Shown here: positions 1-11,321 of the stretch, piece after piece
Layout of the letters: each line of letters opens with the position of its first letter
Position numbering within the stretch: position 1 is the stretch's first letter
Assembly (NCBI GenBank): GCA_023525975.1
Contig: CM042018.1
Location: forward strand, 104,586,001 to 104,650,000
Direction of reading: 5' to 3'
Source of the DNA: Smallanthus sonchifolius
Taxonomy: Eukaryota; Streptophyta; Magnoliopsida; Asterales; Asteraceae
DNA: 64,000 nt
Made by a program: the position numbers and the translations under genes
Notes under the pieces: generated by a model
Told to the model about the DNA's origin: nothing
Seen by the model: the letters and a program-made list of their open reading frames with translations, nothing else
Databases searched by the model: none

Positions 1-534
1 TACATAATCTAAAAATTAATTTATTGGTTAAAACTTTAAATATCATAACTAAAAGAGGGTAAGATAAAGAAGATAAAAAGTAAAATGTTAGTTTCATTCA
101 TGAATGAGAAAAGAAATGACAATGTATGACCTTATCTGATGACCAAAGATTTAAAAACTTTCATTAAATAAAATAAATAAAATACAAGTGTGCAGGGAAA
201 AAGGAAAATATATGTTTGTGGCCCACCATTCATGTGTTTGTGCATCCAGAAAAGCAAACTACGAACCGGACAACCACCACCGGATGAAAGCTCCAACGCA
301 GAGGTGTGCGTTTGCGTTTGCCACGCAGGAACTGAACTCCCGTGTTGGAGGTGCTCTAAGGGCATTTATCGGGGGTGAGTGAGAATGATGTGAGTAAAAA
401 GTGCACGCCACGTGGGCGCCACCTCACCATCAACATTTTTCACACCTCTCACATAGGAGGGGTATACCCGTGTGAGGGTGAATGGTGTATGTATTAATTA
501 TTTTTATAAAATTTAATTGAGTGGTGTGAGTTCA

Positions 535-582
<48 letters not shown>

Positions 583-892
583 CTCACGTCTGGTTTCATT
601 CCACTGAGAAATCTCACGCCACCATGGGGCGGTGTTTCACGCCGGTCTTGGGCTCACACCCTTCTTCACGCGGTGTATACTTAAAATCTTGGAATTCAAT
701 TTCACTTCTCAAAAGAAATTTGTTCTGAAAGAGGAGTTGGTCATCTCTAGGCGTTTTAAGTAAGTCGTATTGGAATCAAATCATTATATAGATAGCTAAA
801 AACATATAAGTTTACTAACATCAAAAAACATGTAAAAAACATTATCAGTAAGTTTCTCTAGGATCATCCACAACATCACCAATCCATAAAGC
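1..892. other. intergenic flank downstream of the GRF gene
   Basis: No coding sequence is supported here. The stretch is downstream of the minus-strand GRF stop codon, so its right edge should hold the GRF 3' UTR and polyadenylation region. Short reading frames at 132-382 overlap each other on both strands and show no recognisable domain. The only distinct structure is the GT/GA microsatellite at 535-582. Confidence 0.6.
535..582. repeat. GT/GA compound microsatellite
   Basis: A short GT run passes directly into a GA run with a single interruption (ggg). It lies about 310 bp past the GRF stop codon and is a likely length-polymorphic site. Confidence 0.9.
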
Positions 893-2069
893 TCAACCAT
901 CATGTGGGTTCACAAAATTGAAGTCAAGCCCATGGCCACCGCCGCCACCACCTTCACACGAGCTGCTGGTAGTCGTGCTATAACTATAGGCATGAGAATA
1001 CGGCTCATTTTGAGTACTAGTCATTCCCAGGCACAATGCCTCACCTAACGGTCCACCAGGCGCCAAACCCGACCCCCCAGAACCCGCCCAAGACGCTTGG
1101 TTCAACCACTGATGATGCGGGTTGATAACATCTCCACACGCATCTCTATCACCACGCAACATCCCAACCGCCATTTGAAAACTCTCATGATCAAACCCAA
1201 CCTCATTTCCACCAGACTGTACCGATAAACTAAGAGAACATTCGTCTCCACCCGCGATCCTCGACCAAGCATCAGTATCATTACCACTAGTATTAATGCC
1301 ATAATTATTGGGCCCTAAGTATGGATTTTGCTGATTATTCCCCTTAAAATCTTGTTTCAAAACATGATCCTTCTTCAATCCTGAACTCGGCGAGTGAACT
1401 GGTAGCTGAAATTGATTGTTCGATTGAGACACAGGGCTCGTATCATTCTTCAAAAACCATTCACCGCACCTTCATTCACCACAAAAAATAATAATATGAG
1501 AGTGACCCACTTGATATCTTTAACATTACACTCACCTAGCTTGTTGATTTTGTTTGACGTTCTGAGATTGGATTTCCACATGCTTTCTTGAACGGGCTCG
1601 GGTCTTGTGAACATGGCGCTCGCAGTACTTCTGGTCCGGAGCCACATCCTTGGAACACCTCCATTTCTTCCCATCTGTTCTCCTACACCTCCACGGCTCC
1701 GGATCCGACCCGTTTGAGAACCTCAAACCCGTACTCACCCCTACCAAAACATAACTGATTCAACTCTTCCAAATCATATATTTTAAAACACTAAAATTTC
1801 AACAAACAGTTGGTGGGCATACAAAATAAAAAAAAAATTATATATTTTGAGAGATGGAATAATTTACTATTGGATTGAGTGGATAACGGTAAGAGAAGCT
1901 GAGGAGGAATAGGGATAGACGCCATTAAATACATGTAGATCTTCCTCTGCCTCTCGAGTTCTTGCCATTGAGTTGCAGTAAAAACCCCACCTGCAACAAA
2001 AAGATTTAACAAATCGATAACAAAAAAGCAAGAAACAAAAAGGTAAAATTAAGAACTTCCGTTACCCAT
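893..2069 (-). CDS. GRF: growth-regulating factor (QLQ-WRC transcription factor), four coding exons
   Basis: Plant GRFs are nuclear transcription factors that work with GIF co-activators to promote leaf and meristem cell proliferation. I infer exons at 2069-2066, 1990-1868, 1740-1536 and 1469-893, all with GT-AG borders and joining in frame to 302 residues. The first coding exon is only ATGG. The QLQ domain (residues about 4-40, core QWQELERQ) binds GIF in this family. The WRC domain has C61-x9-C71-x10-C82-x2-H85, the exact family zinc pattern, plus a basic stretch. The C-terminal exon is Gly/Ser-rich, as expected of the activation region. The miR396 site lies in the WRC exon. No stop or frameshift is seen; the gene looks functional. 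Which GRF paralogue it is cannot be decided here. Confidence 0.93.
1574..1594 (-). promoter_or_regulatory. miR396 target site in the GRF transcript
   Basis: On the minus strand the exon encoding RSRKHVE reads CGTTCAAGAAAGC then ATGTGGAA. This is the conserved GRF site for miR396, including the one-base bulge relative to the microRNA. It predicts post-transcriptional repression of this GRF in mature tissue, as is established for GRFs of other plants. Confidence 0.88.
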
Positions 2070-2331
2070 TTTTGAAGAAAGAAGGTAGTGGATAGGAGGG
2101 GGGGGGTGGTTTGTTTATAATATATAAAGAGGGAATTTGGTATGATTTGGTTTGGTGGTTAACATTCGGAGGAAAGCAACAAACAGAAAGTCCAAAATAC
2201 GGTCCCCTCACCGAGTCTGTGTCATGATTTCTTACCCTTTTCAATAAAAACGTGGATCGATAACGATCTCAATCGTCCTGTTAGATAAGAACGTAGTTAA
2301 ATTTGCTTGGGGCCAAAAGCTGTGCAGATAA
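2070..2331. promoter_or_regulatory. GRF 5' UTR and proximal promoter region
   Basis: This is the interval between the GRF start codon (minus strand, 2069) and the SINE. It contains C-rich and CT-rich tracts on the sense strand close to the start. I cannot place a transcription start or a convincing TATA box. Confidence 0.4.
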
Positions 2332-2344
2332 AGTGGGTTTTAAT

Positions 2345-2563
2345 TTTTTTTTTTAACGGCCATACCTAGATATTGTAGGATAATTGAGTTTCCCCGTAAC
2401 AACACCTAAAACATCCAAGACAGCCTACCACAGAAGGAACCCCCAACTGGTTAAACCCCCTGACCTGGCCACAGACTCATTTTTTATTATTGCCAGGATT
2501 CGAACCCAAGACCTCTACTATAAGAAGTCTTTATGCTAGCATTGCATCAAATAGCCAACGGTA
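2345..2563 (-). mobile_element. tRNA-derived SINE with target-site duplications
   Basis: On the minus strand a Pol III B-box-like motif (GGTTCGAATCC) lies near the 5' end, preceded by an A-box-like region, and the element ends in an A-rich tail (the T run at about 2344-2354). It is flanked by 13-bp repeats differing at one base: agtgggttttaat at 2332-2344 and agtgagttttaat at 2564-2576. Size about 219 bp. It lies about 275 bp upstream of the GRF start codon, so it may affect the promoter. Confidence 0.8.
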
Positions 2564-2576
2564 AGTGAGTTTTAAT

Positions 2577-3777
2577 GCTTGTACCACTTGGAGTGTTCAT
2601 GTATCGTATCCACAAGTTATCACCACATATGGATTTTTATAATCACGAACTTTATACATCACTATGCCATTGTTATAGATGGTGTTAATGTGTTAAATGA
2701 GGGTATTTGTGTCTTTTTTTAACGTTAAATGAGCGGAATAATTAAGTGATTAAAAATTAATAAAATAAACAAATATATAAAAATATAAAAATACCCGTAT
2801 CGTTTAATGTTAAAAATTAGATGAGGTTAATCAATTGGATAAAAATAATAAGTTTTGAAAAACACGAGTATACGTAGTAGAAAAATAAACATTTTGGAGG
2901 AAAGTGTCAAAAATTACCAAACCACAGTGACGACAATGTCAGTTTATTTTAACTTTTAAAATATTATGTTTTTTTATGTTTTAAATGTAACGTTGCAACT
3001 TGCAACGTGCTTATCTTTGTTTGAAACCGAGCTGGTATTTTTTACTATTTATTTTAATAATTTCATATTCTAATAATTTAAAGTTTTTAACAACTGAATA
3101 ACGGTGATGTCACCTAATATATTCTCGACGCATAAACTTGAAAGTTTTTATAATTAATACCATATTCGTGTATACCCGAACAATTTTCTTGTTATCTGTC
3201 ACGAATATTTTAATTTTTGTTTTTGTTTTGGGTTTAACTTTTGCTATCATCCTTTAATTTATCATTTTGCCATCGGTTCTTTAATTCTATGATTATTTTC
3301 TTTCACTCGATTAAAGTGAAAAAATTTATAATTAATACCATATTCGATAATAGTTTTTTAAGCCGGAACTCGACCCGTTTTATTATTTACTAATTGTTTT
3401 ATTTATATGCATTTATAGTTTTTTATATATTTATAATTAATTTTTATATATATCATAATATATATATTTAAAATATTAAATAAAAATTATATAAATAATA
3501 TGATCGTTAGTTCTCACGATTCTAGTGAAACTCAATATGTGAAGATTGGGCTCGATTGAAGCTCATTTATTATATGTGAAGATTGTGTCCAAGTTCGAGA
3601 TCGCTTAAATTCGTTTAATTCAAGATTTTAACGAGCCGATATTGATTGTATTCCCACTCGGTAAATGATAATTTTCAATAATCGCCCTTCACTACATCCT
3701 CCACGTTTCATAGTTTTTTTTGTGAATCTAGTGACCCCTTTATTTGATTGTAATTCATTCTTGGGTATATAATTATT
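2577..3777. other. AT-rich intergenic DNA, no gene seen
   Basis: Mostly A/T-rich sequence with stops in every frame. No domain, terminal repeat or RNA gene could be supported. Confidence 0.6.
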
Positions 3778-3809
3778 GATATACGGGAATTGCTATGTGG
3801 ATTTGGCAA

Positions 3810-4145
3810 TATACGCATCGTATAGAGTAATACGATACGTATAGCCCTTCACAATTTCCCATGCCCGACATCCTCGTACAACCTGGTCATTCCAACACTA
3901 TACGCATTGTATAGTTCAATACGATGCGTATAGCGTACGAGGTACTTTCTGCAACTAGTCAACCAGCACATCGCTATACGCCTTGTATACTATACATGGC
4001 GTATAGCGATGTGATGGTTGACTAGTTGCAGAAAGTACCTCGTACGCTATACGCATCGTATTGAACTATACGATGCGTATACGAGGTTTGACCAGGTTTG
4101 ACCCGAATCCTATACGCACCGTATTGCCCTATACGATGCGTATAG
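3810..4145. repeat. left cluster of ATACG palindromic modules
   Basis: Five modules of about 36 bp, each built as a CTATACGCATCGTAT-type arm, a spacer usually of six bases, and the reverse-complement arm ATACGATGCGTATAG. The inner triplet is mostly CAT/ATG. The cluster ends about 90 bp before the inferred transposase start codon. Confidence 0.85.
3899..4081. repeat. 183-bp near-perfect inverted repeat (hairpin)
   Basis: Arms 3899-3989 and 3991-4081 (91 bases each) are reverse complements with about three mismatches and a one-base centre. The arms contain palindromic modules plus unique sequence (for example ggtactttctgcaactagtc). It lies just upstream of the transposase start. Confidence 0.92.
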
Positions 4146-6779
4146 TGCCCAAATTTTGTGTATTTAACCATGCAAAATTCTCATTCGAACGTATCGTTCA
4201 AAAAAATTTCAAACAATCTCTCAAAAATTATAAACATGTCTTGGTGGTGGGATGGTAACTACGGTTTTCAGGTATATTCTAACGAGTCGCTCGAAAACAA
4301 CCCGCAAAGTTCTGGCGTTCAAGAGGTGAACTGGGAGGAGGTCTCGTCCGACGTTTATTCTAATCAACGGGTAAGGCTTCCAAATTTGAACGAGCCACTG
4401 AGCAATCCCGAGTTCGTATACGGTGAACCGTCTTACCTTACACAACCCACGAACGACTACGTATACGGTGAAGTCTCCTCCCCGACACAACAAACTAACA
4501 ACTTCGTGTGCAGTGAAGTCTCTTACCCGACACAACAAACCGACGACTCCAAAGACAAAGAACAAAACCATCAAAATGTGTCGTATAAAACTGACCAGAA
4601 TTTTCAGTCCCGTGAACAGTTGGTGGATTGGGCTATCCGAAGAGGACATGAGAATGGTTATGTCCTTGTCACCCGACGATCGAGGAGAAAAGGCGACGAT
4701 CCGACAGAACCGTTTATCAAGGTGTGGCTTATGTGTGACCGTCACGGCGAACGTGCGTCTACTGCCACGGTTAGACGTGCCGGTAGCAAGAAAATAGGTT
4801 GTCCCTTTAAATTGGAAGGAGAGTACCAAGAAAATACTGGTGATTGGAAATTAACGGTGAAGGATGACAGTCATAACCACGATCCTAGTCAACATCTTGA
4901 GGCGCACTCGTTTGTGAGGAGACTGTCTCAGTCGGAACAACTTTTGGTGGGGAAGTTGTATTCGCAAAACATGTTGCCACGAAACATTCTGGCAACTATA
5001 AGGGAACAAAACCCAGAGAGTAGTTGCATTAAAAAGGACATTTATAATGCGATACAAAAGATAAAAAACGAAACGAGAGTCGGTGAAACTCCAATGCAGA
5101 TTCTGGAAAACCTGCTTTCTTTTAAAAAATACGTCTACTATACTCGGGAAGATCCTACCACAAATATTGTGGATTAGATATTCTTTGTTCATCCGAAATC
5201 GTACGAGATGTGGCGTGCATTCCCGCACGTGTTGATGATCGACGCGACGTACAAAACAAACATGTATAAACTTCCATTTGTCCAAGTGGTCGGTGTGACC
5301 TCCACACACCAGTCGTTTTTGCGTCGCTCATGCATTTATATCAAAAGAACGGGAGGAAAACTTCGTCTGTGTGCTACTGCAAATAAAAGCAATGTTGTAA
5401 AAGTGTATGGAGCCGCGTGTGATAGTAACAGACAGGGACAAATCTCTTATGAACGCGTGTGATAAAATATTTCCGGTCTGTTCCAAGAACCTATGTTGGT
5501 GGCACATACACGAGAATATCGCAAAACATTGCAGGGCATCATTTACAGACGAAGACTGGACAAATTTCAAGTATTCATGGTCGGTATTATGTGAGTCTCC
5601 CACGCCAGATATATACCAGTACAACTTCAACCGGCTTTACGAACGACTGTATGCAGCCAAACGAGAAAGTAAGTTTTGAATATTTAATATTTTCAGTATT
5701 GAATATTTATTATATATTTAAATATTTATTCAATATTTAATATTTTTCCAGGAGTTATAGATTATGTGACTAAAAATTGGCTGGACCCGTATAAAGAAAA
5801 GTTTGTATCCACGTGGTCCAACAGAAACCTCAATTTTAGTCAACATACAACGAACCGAGTCGAGAGCCAGCATTCGCTCTTAAAGAGCTATCTTAGAAAT
5901 GCTAACAGCTCGCTAGATAGACTTGTTGGGTTTGTTGATGAAATTGTATCAGATCATTATTATCAGTTACATTTTGGGTTTGGAACAAGCCTCATAAGGA
6001 AAATGGACAGCCACATAGCTATTGAATTGTTTGATAACCTACACGGTAAAGTTTCACATAAAGCTCTAGATTTGTTAGAAAACGAGTGGTACAAGTTATC
6101 ACATATACGGAAACAAAATGCAACGTGTGGTTGCCAACTTTTCAGTAGTTGTGGGTTGCCGTGTGCTTGTCGTCTGGCAAATATCGAAGCTACAGGTAAA
6201 CTGTTCTGACTATTCAGTAGTTGTGGGTTGACGTGTGCTTTTCAAAATGTTCTAACTATTTCGTTTAAAATACAGGTGGCATAATCCCTCTAGATGCGGT
6301 GGACGTCTTCTGGAGGAAACTTGATTTAAAACCGTCGTTTGTCGATGATGAAAATGTAGACGTGGATAAAGTACTTGGTCAAGTGAGAAACAAAATTATG
6401 TCACAACCCGATCAGGTCAAAAGAAGTATGCTGTCGAGAATCGCAGTGGTGGTCTTTCAGAGCAAAAGTAACAAGAAAGCGCCTGTGGTACAAGAATATA
6501 CTCGCGGTCGTCCAACTTTGAAAAAGCAACAACAAAGGAAACAGGATGTCGCGAGAAACAACTCATTCACATGATCCCAACAAAGCATATGTGACCCTGC
6601 GAGACACAGCTCGTATATTGCGTCACAAGAGTCTATACAAGCGATTTCGGTCATTCAACAATGTCGTTCAATGAAAGGTAAAGGAAAGCAACCACAAGAT
6701 GATAACGCCCATCTTGGGTTTCCATTGGTTATGGGAAAAGATGTGGTTAACAATATAAATTGTTTTAAAGATTCGATAC

Positions 6780-9614
6780 TGTCACACCCCAACCGACGGC
6801 GGATTATACGTCGGGGCGGACGCGGTTGTTCAATAGCACAAGGTTGACTATTAAAGTTTCGATATTTCATTAAATAATAATTTAAGATTCAATACAAGGA
6901 ACATAACAAGAAATACAACGTTTAATTGATAAATAGTCTAGGTCCAAAGCATCCTATGTGATCACAAATAAGCCTCATGATGTAGAACCTGAAACATGTG
7001 AAAGAATCTGTCAACTACAAAATAGTTGGTGAGATACAAAGGTTTTGACAAAGTTTAACAAGTATTTGGAAAGAATTACAACTCACTATGATTTATGCAT
7101 TCTATCATGTAAGTATGAGAACAAGTATCTTAAACATTGTGCACTTCAACCCTCCAACCAAGTTTAGGCATAACCCGCAGGTTACCCTTATAAGTCTCAA
7201 GTTTAAAGTTTAATTCGGTAACAATCACCAAGGGCTCCCCCCCGAAGTGGTCAATCAATCAAGGTGGATTGGTCAAATACAATAGATCTATCATTGTTAC
7301 TATAGGTTTGATCAAAGTTAATGAATGTGCTACTTTTAAGTTTAATCTAAGCATACAAGTCTCAAGTTTAACATAAGAATAAACACGTAGTCATAGTTGT
7401 ACAAGAATTGTATAAGTTTAAGAATTTTGAACATGTTTCACCCCAAAAGCATAGAAATGAAAAATGGGTTAAGTATACTCACATGGATTTGGACGAAGAG
7501 TATCCGACGAGAGTAAGTTTGCAAGGCTTTGAGGGAGAATATCCTCACAATAAGCCTAAGAATATAAGTCTAAAGTTTCAATTTTATTTCTATAAGTATA
7601 AGACAAGGATCTAGGATTTCATGTTTCGACTAGGGTTCCAATGGGAGATGGGATTAATTGTGTTTATAAAGTTTTAAATTAAGTTTAAAATAAAAGTTTT
7701 GAATGTAAGACTTGGATATCAATGTCTTAATAAGTTAATAGTTTAAAATAATTATGGTTTAAAATAATTGATTAAGATAAGGGTTAAGAAATAATAATTA
7801 TTTCAAAGGTAAAATAATTATTAAATACAACGTATGTAAAGCCTAAATAGTGATTAGGGGTTAATAACATTTATTTAAAATAAGTAATTTTTAAGGATAA
7901 ATAATAATTATTTAAGAATAAATAATTACTAAGAATAAATAATTATCCAAAAGAATAATTACTTTATTTAAAAGTAGAAATCATTCAAGATTTAAAGTAT
8001 TTAAGAATTAGGTATTTATCTTACAAAATAACTAAAATTTAATAATGTTTAAAAATAATACGTATTTATAAGTTTATAAAATGTCAAATAAAATTCCTTA
8101 TAAAGTTCACATCTAAAAAGAGAAAAAGATGTCTAAATATTCTTAAAGTCTAAATGAACCCATAAGTTTAATAAGTATTAAATTATAAGTTTATAACTAT
8201 TTAAATAATGTTTATGTTTAAAATAATAAACTTATATGTATTCAACATTCATGGGGGTTTATAAATTATAAGTTTCTTTTAACTTTAGGTTTTATAAAGT
8301 TTATGAAAGTTATTTCTATTTTAAAGTATTTATTTATTTTCAAGGTTTTCAAAACCGAAATAATTTAGGAAATAATGACAATTTCCAGTTTCGAATTTTT
8401 ATAAAGTACCTCCTGTTTAGAACATGAGTTTTATAAAGTTTAAAAATATTTTTATAATTTTAAGGGTTTAGAACTATTTTTAAAGGATTATTTAGTACAT
8501 ATTTTAATTAATTAAAATAGTTCCAGAAATTAAAAGTATAAATAAAAATCATTTTTGAGTTTATAAAAGTTTAGCAGAATTTATAAAAATTATTAAAAGT
8601 ATTAAAAACTGATAAAGAGGCTGAAAAAAAAAATAAAAAGGCGAAAATCAGTTTGCTGGGTTCGAACTCGGGTCCCTGCCCGGTTCACCCGCATACACAC
8701 ACGCTCTGACCATCCCGCCTACGGGCTCGTTAAGTTAAAACACGGATTATCAATTTCATGAATATCATCCTGGATTACCCCCAAATTAACATGAACCCTA
8801 GAAACGAACCTCATCTAATTCGACGTGTAGATCCCTCTGTCTTTAGCAATTGACAGAGGGCAATCGATTCTAGAATGAAACCGAAACTAATGCTACTTCG
8901 AATTACCTGAAAAGATGACGGAATGAAGGATAACGGGTTGGTCTTGTCGCCGGCGGTAGCGAGGGAGGATTCGGGTAGTGCCGGTTCTAATCGGAGAGAT
9001 TGAGAGTTTACTGAGTTGGAGTGTGATATCGTTTAGGTGTATGGGTCGACTTTTATAGCGAATTCTTGCATTAAATGCTTGATTAGGTGGGGAGGCGACG
9101 GGTGGAGTTGTCGAGTTCAAATTCGAAATTGCGCGGGTCTCGGGCCGTGTCCGAGCATTGAAGTTCCTCGGGGTTGGGTCGCACGCGGGAGACGAGTTCG
9201 AGGTTCATTGAATTAGGATGGGATTTCACGTTTTGGCTAAATCGGGGGAAACCGGTTTGGGTGGGAGTCGAACTCGGGACTGTTTTCAGTTTCGAGAGTT
9301 TGGTTAAATTCCATTTTCGGTCCCCGTATTTTGGAAACTTTATCATTTTATGTTAAAAACCTAAGTTTAGTTTAAGACAAGTTTCGAAGTTGATATTTTT
9401 AGTCCCTGGGCTTTTATAAAACAAATATTTATGTTTTTATTTATAAAATCCCTTTAAAGCCTTATAAGTTTTATTGTTTTAAATTGTTAAAATAATTTTC
9501 GTAGTTTCGCAACTTCATGTATTTACTAGTTATATTATTTTTTTTATAAAAATAAGTTAGACTCAAAAAGTATCTTATTAAATATGTATATATATACATA
9601 TTTCAATGAGTCTC

Positions 9615-9669
<55 letters not shown>

Positions 9670-9737
9670 GCTTCTCGAGTATAAATGTTATATTTTGAAT
9701 ATCTATAAAAGGGGTCGGGAAAATACTGGATATTACA
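6780..9737. mobile_element. solo LTR, 2.96 kb, inserted in the OTU domain
   Basis: Starts TGTCACACCCC and ends TATTACA (TG...CA), flanked by perfect 5-bp duplications gatac at 6775-6779 and 9738-9742. Removing it with one duplication joins the flanking reading frame exactly (KDSI|PSLFYP). No gag, pol, primer site or second LTR lies inside, so it is read as a gypsy-type solo LTR. The start contains a small dyad (ccgacg...cgtcgg). It is AT-rich in its middle and holds the TA microsatellite near its right end. Confidence 0.88.
9617..9661. repeat. TA microsatellite
   Basis: About 22 uninterrupted TA units inside the solo LTR. Confidence 0.95.
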
Positions 9738-10500
9738 GATACCGTCTTTATTTTATCCGTACATTTCACATATACAGGATGTAAATCCCGACGGTAACTG
9801 TGGTTTTCGATTAGTAGCTTTGGGCTTAGGGTTGAATGAAAACCGGTGGCTTTTTATCTGACAACAACTTCTACATGAGATGGACAATAAAGAGGAATGG
9901 TGGAGAACTGTTTTTGACAGAGTCGCCTTTCAAGAGTATGATAGGATACGTCAAACAATAGATTGGCAGGATGTGAAAGCCGCACCAGTTAGTCGTTGGA
10001 TGTCGATGCCATACACATGACTCCTAATTGCTCAAATATTTGGGGTCATTATTCATCTTTTAAGCATCAGCGGTAATCAAACATTTTTTCCATTGTGGTT
10101 TGGTCCTAACATTCACGCTCAACATCAAATCGTATCGTTAGTTCACGTAAAAAATGCTCATTTCATCCACATCAAGTTAGACGGAGATTTTCCGATTCCC
10201 ACGTCGAATGCACTTTGGAATTTGCACCGAAATGATGATGCAGCAAAATGAGAAAATATATACAGTGATCGTATTGAACGATTTAAGAAAATAATGTCTA
10301 CTAATAGATCTAGATTTCCACAATACTTCACGAACTACGGATGATGTTTGTTAGTTTTAATTAATTATTATTTAAATATAATTAATTTTATTTGTCATTT
10401 TAATTATTTTATATTAATTTTACTTAATTATAATTAATTTTTTATTAGTTTTAAGTAATTATTAATTAAATAAAATTAATTTTAATAAAAAACAAAAGAA

Positions 10501-11178
10501 CTATACGCCACGTATTGATCTATATGTGGCGTATAGACTTGAATAAGAGGGAATTCAAACTTTTCAAATCTGAGATATTTTAAAGGCTATATGCATCGTA
10601 TAGGTCAATACGCGGCGTATAGAATACCAAAGGTTGGAGGCTATACGCCACGTATTGATCTATACGAGGCGTATAGCCATTTGATATACCAAGTAAACGC
10701 ATCGTACAGTGCCAAACGAACCAAAAAACCACACACAAAACCATACGCGACCCGGCAAGAAAACGCTCGTTCATTTGGATTGTCGTTTCAAAAAAACTTT
10801 GTAAAGGTACGTGTCTCAACCCGCAATCATTAATGTTAGGTTTATATTGAATATTAGCGGGTAAAACTGGGTAGATTAGCGATTTTTAGGTTGAAACTTA
10901 AGAACTATACGCCACGTATAGGGCCATACGTGGCGTATAGTTCGTCTGAGGAAGACGATGAAGCCATACGCCACGTATAGATTTATACGTTGCGTATGGC
11001 TCAGGTTCCCGGCAACTTGGCCCGCGTATGGCCTGGTTGCCCGCGTATGGCTTAGTTTGCCCGGTGACTGGCCTGCGTATGGGTTGGGGGCCCTGCGTAT
11101 GGCTTGGTTTATCCGGTAACAGCCTATACGCCACGTATAAATCTATACGCCACGTATAAATCTATACGTGGCGTATAG
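10501..11178. repeat. middle cluster of ATACG palindromic modules
   Basis: At least six modules with predominantly CCA/TGG inner triplets (CTATACGCCACGTAT / ATACGTGGCGTATAG). The last is a triple arm with two identical spacers (aaatct). Between 11020 and 11100 there are single half-modules (gcgtatgg). The cluster lies between the OTU gene end and the ATHILA-like gene start. Confidence 0.85.
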
Positions 11179-11321
11179 GTTTTTAAAAAAACATTATTTT
11201 ATAATTTAAAATAAAATATATTATTATTATTTAAAATAAAAAAAATTAATTATTATTATTATTATTTAAAATAAAAACAATATATTAATAAAAAATTAAA
11301 AACAATTAATTATTATCAGAT

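Larger units (their letters stand above)
4236..10344 (+). pseudogene. MULE transposase fused to SWIM zinc finger and OTU-like cysteine protease
   Basis: The start is taken at 4236 (MSWWWDGNYG); an in-frame ATG at 4158 is also possible. Order: a FAR1/WRKY-GCM1-like DNA-binding region (about 4600-4900); the MULE catalytic core with Asp in MIDATYKT (about 5240), Asp in VTDRD (about 5427) and Glu in RVESQHS (about 5857); a CxC...CxC SWIM-like motif (about 6123-6173); and an OTU domain with DGNCGF (about 9790) and a late NAHFIHIKL His motif (about 10155). Introns 5668-5751 and about 6196-6275 restore frame. Damage: TAG 5175, TAA 5398, a one-base T insertion near 5316-5320, and TGA at 6572, 9859, 10018 and 10249. 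A solo LTR (6780-9737) interrupts the OTU part exactly in frame. No longer translatable. Confidence 0.85.

Noticed and set aside
2345..2563. Possible tRNA gene from the GGTTCGAATCC box
   Set aside because: No cloverleaf can be drawn; target duplications and an A-rich tail show a SINE.
4221..5309. Long minus-strand frames opposite the transposase
   Set aside because: They are shadows of the transposase coding strand.
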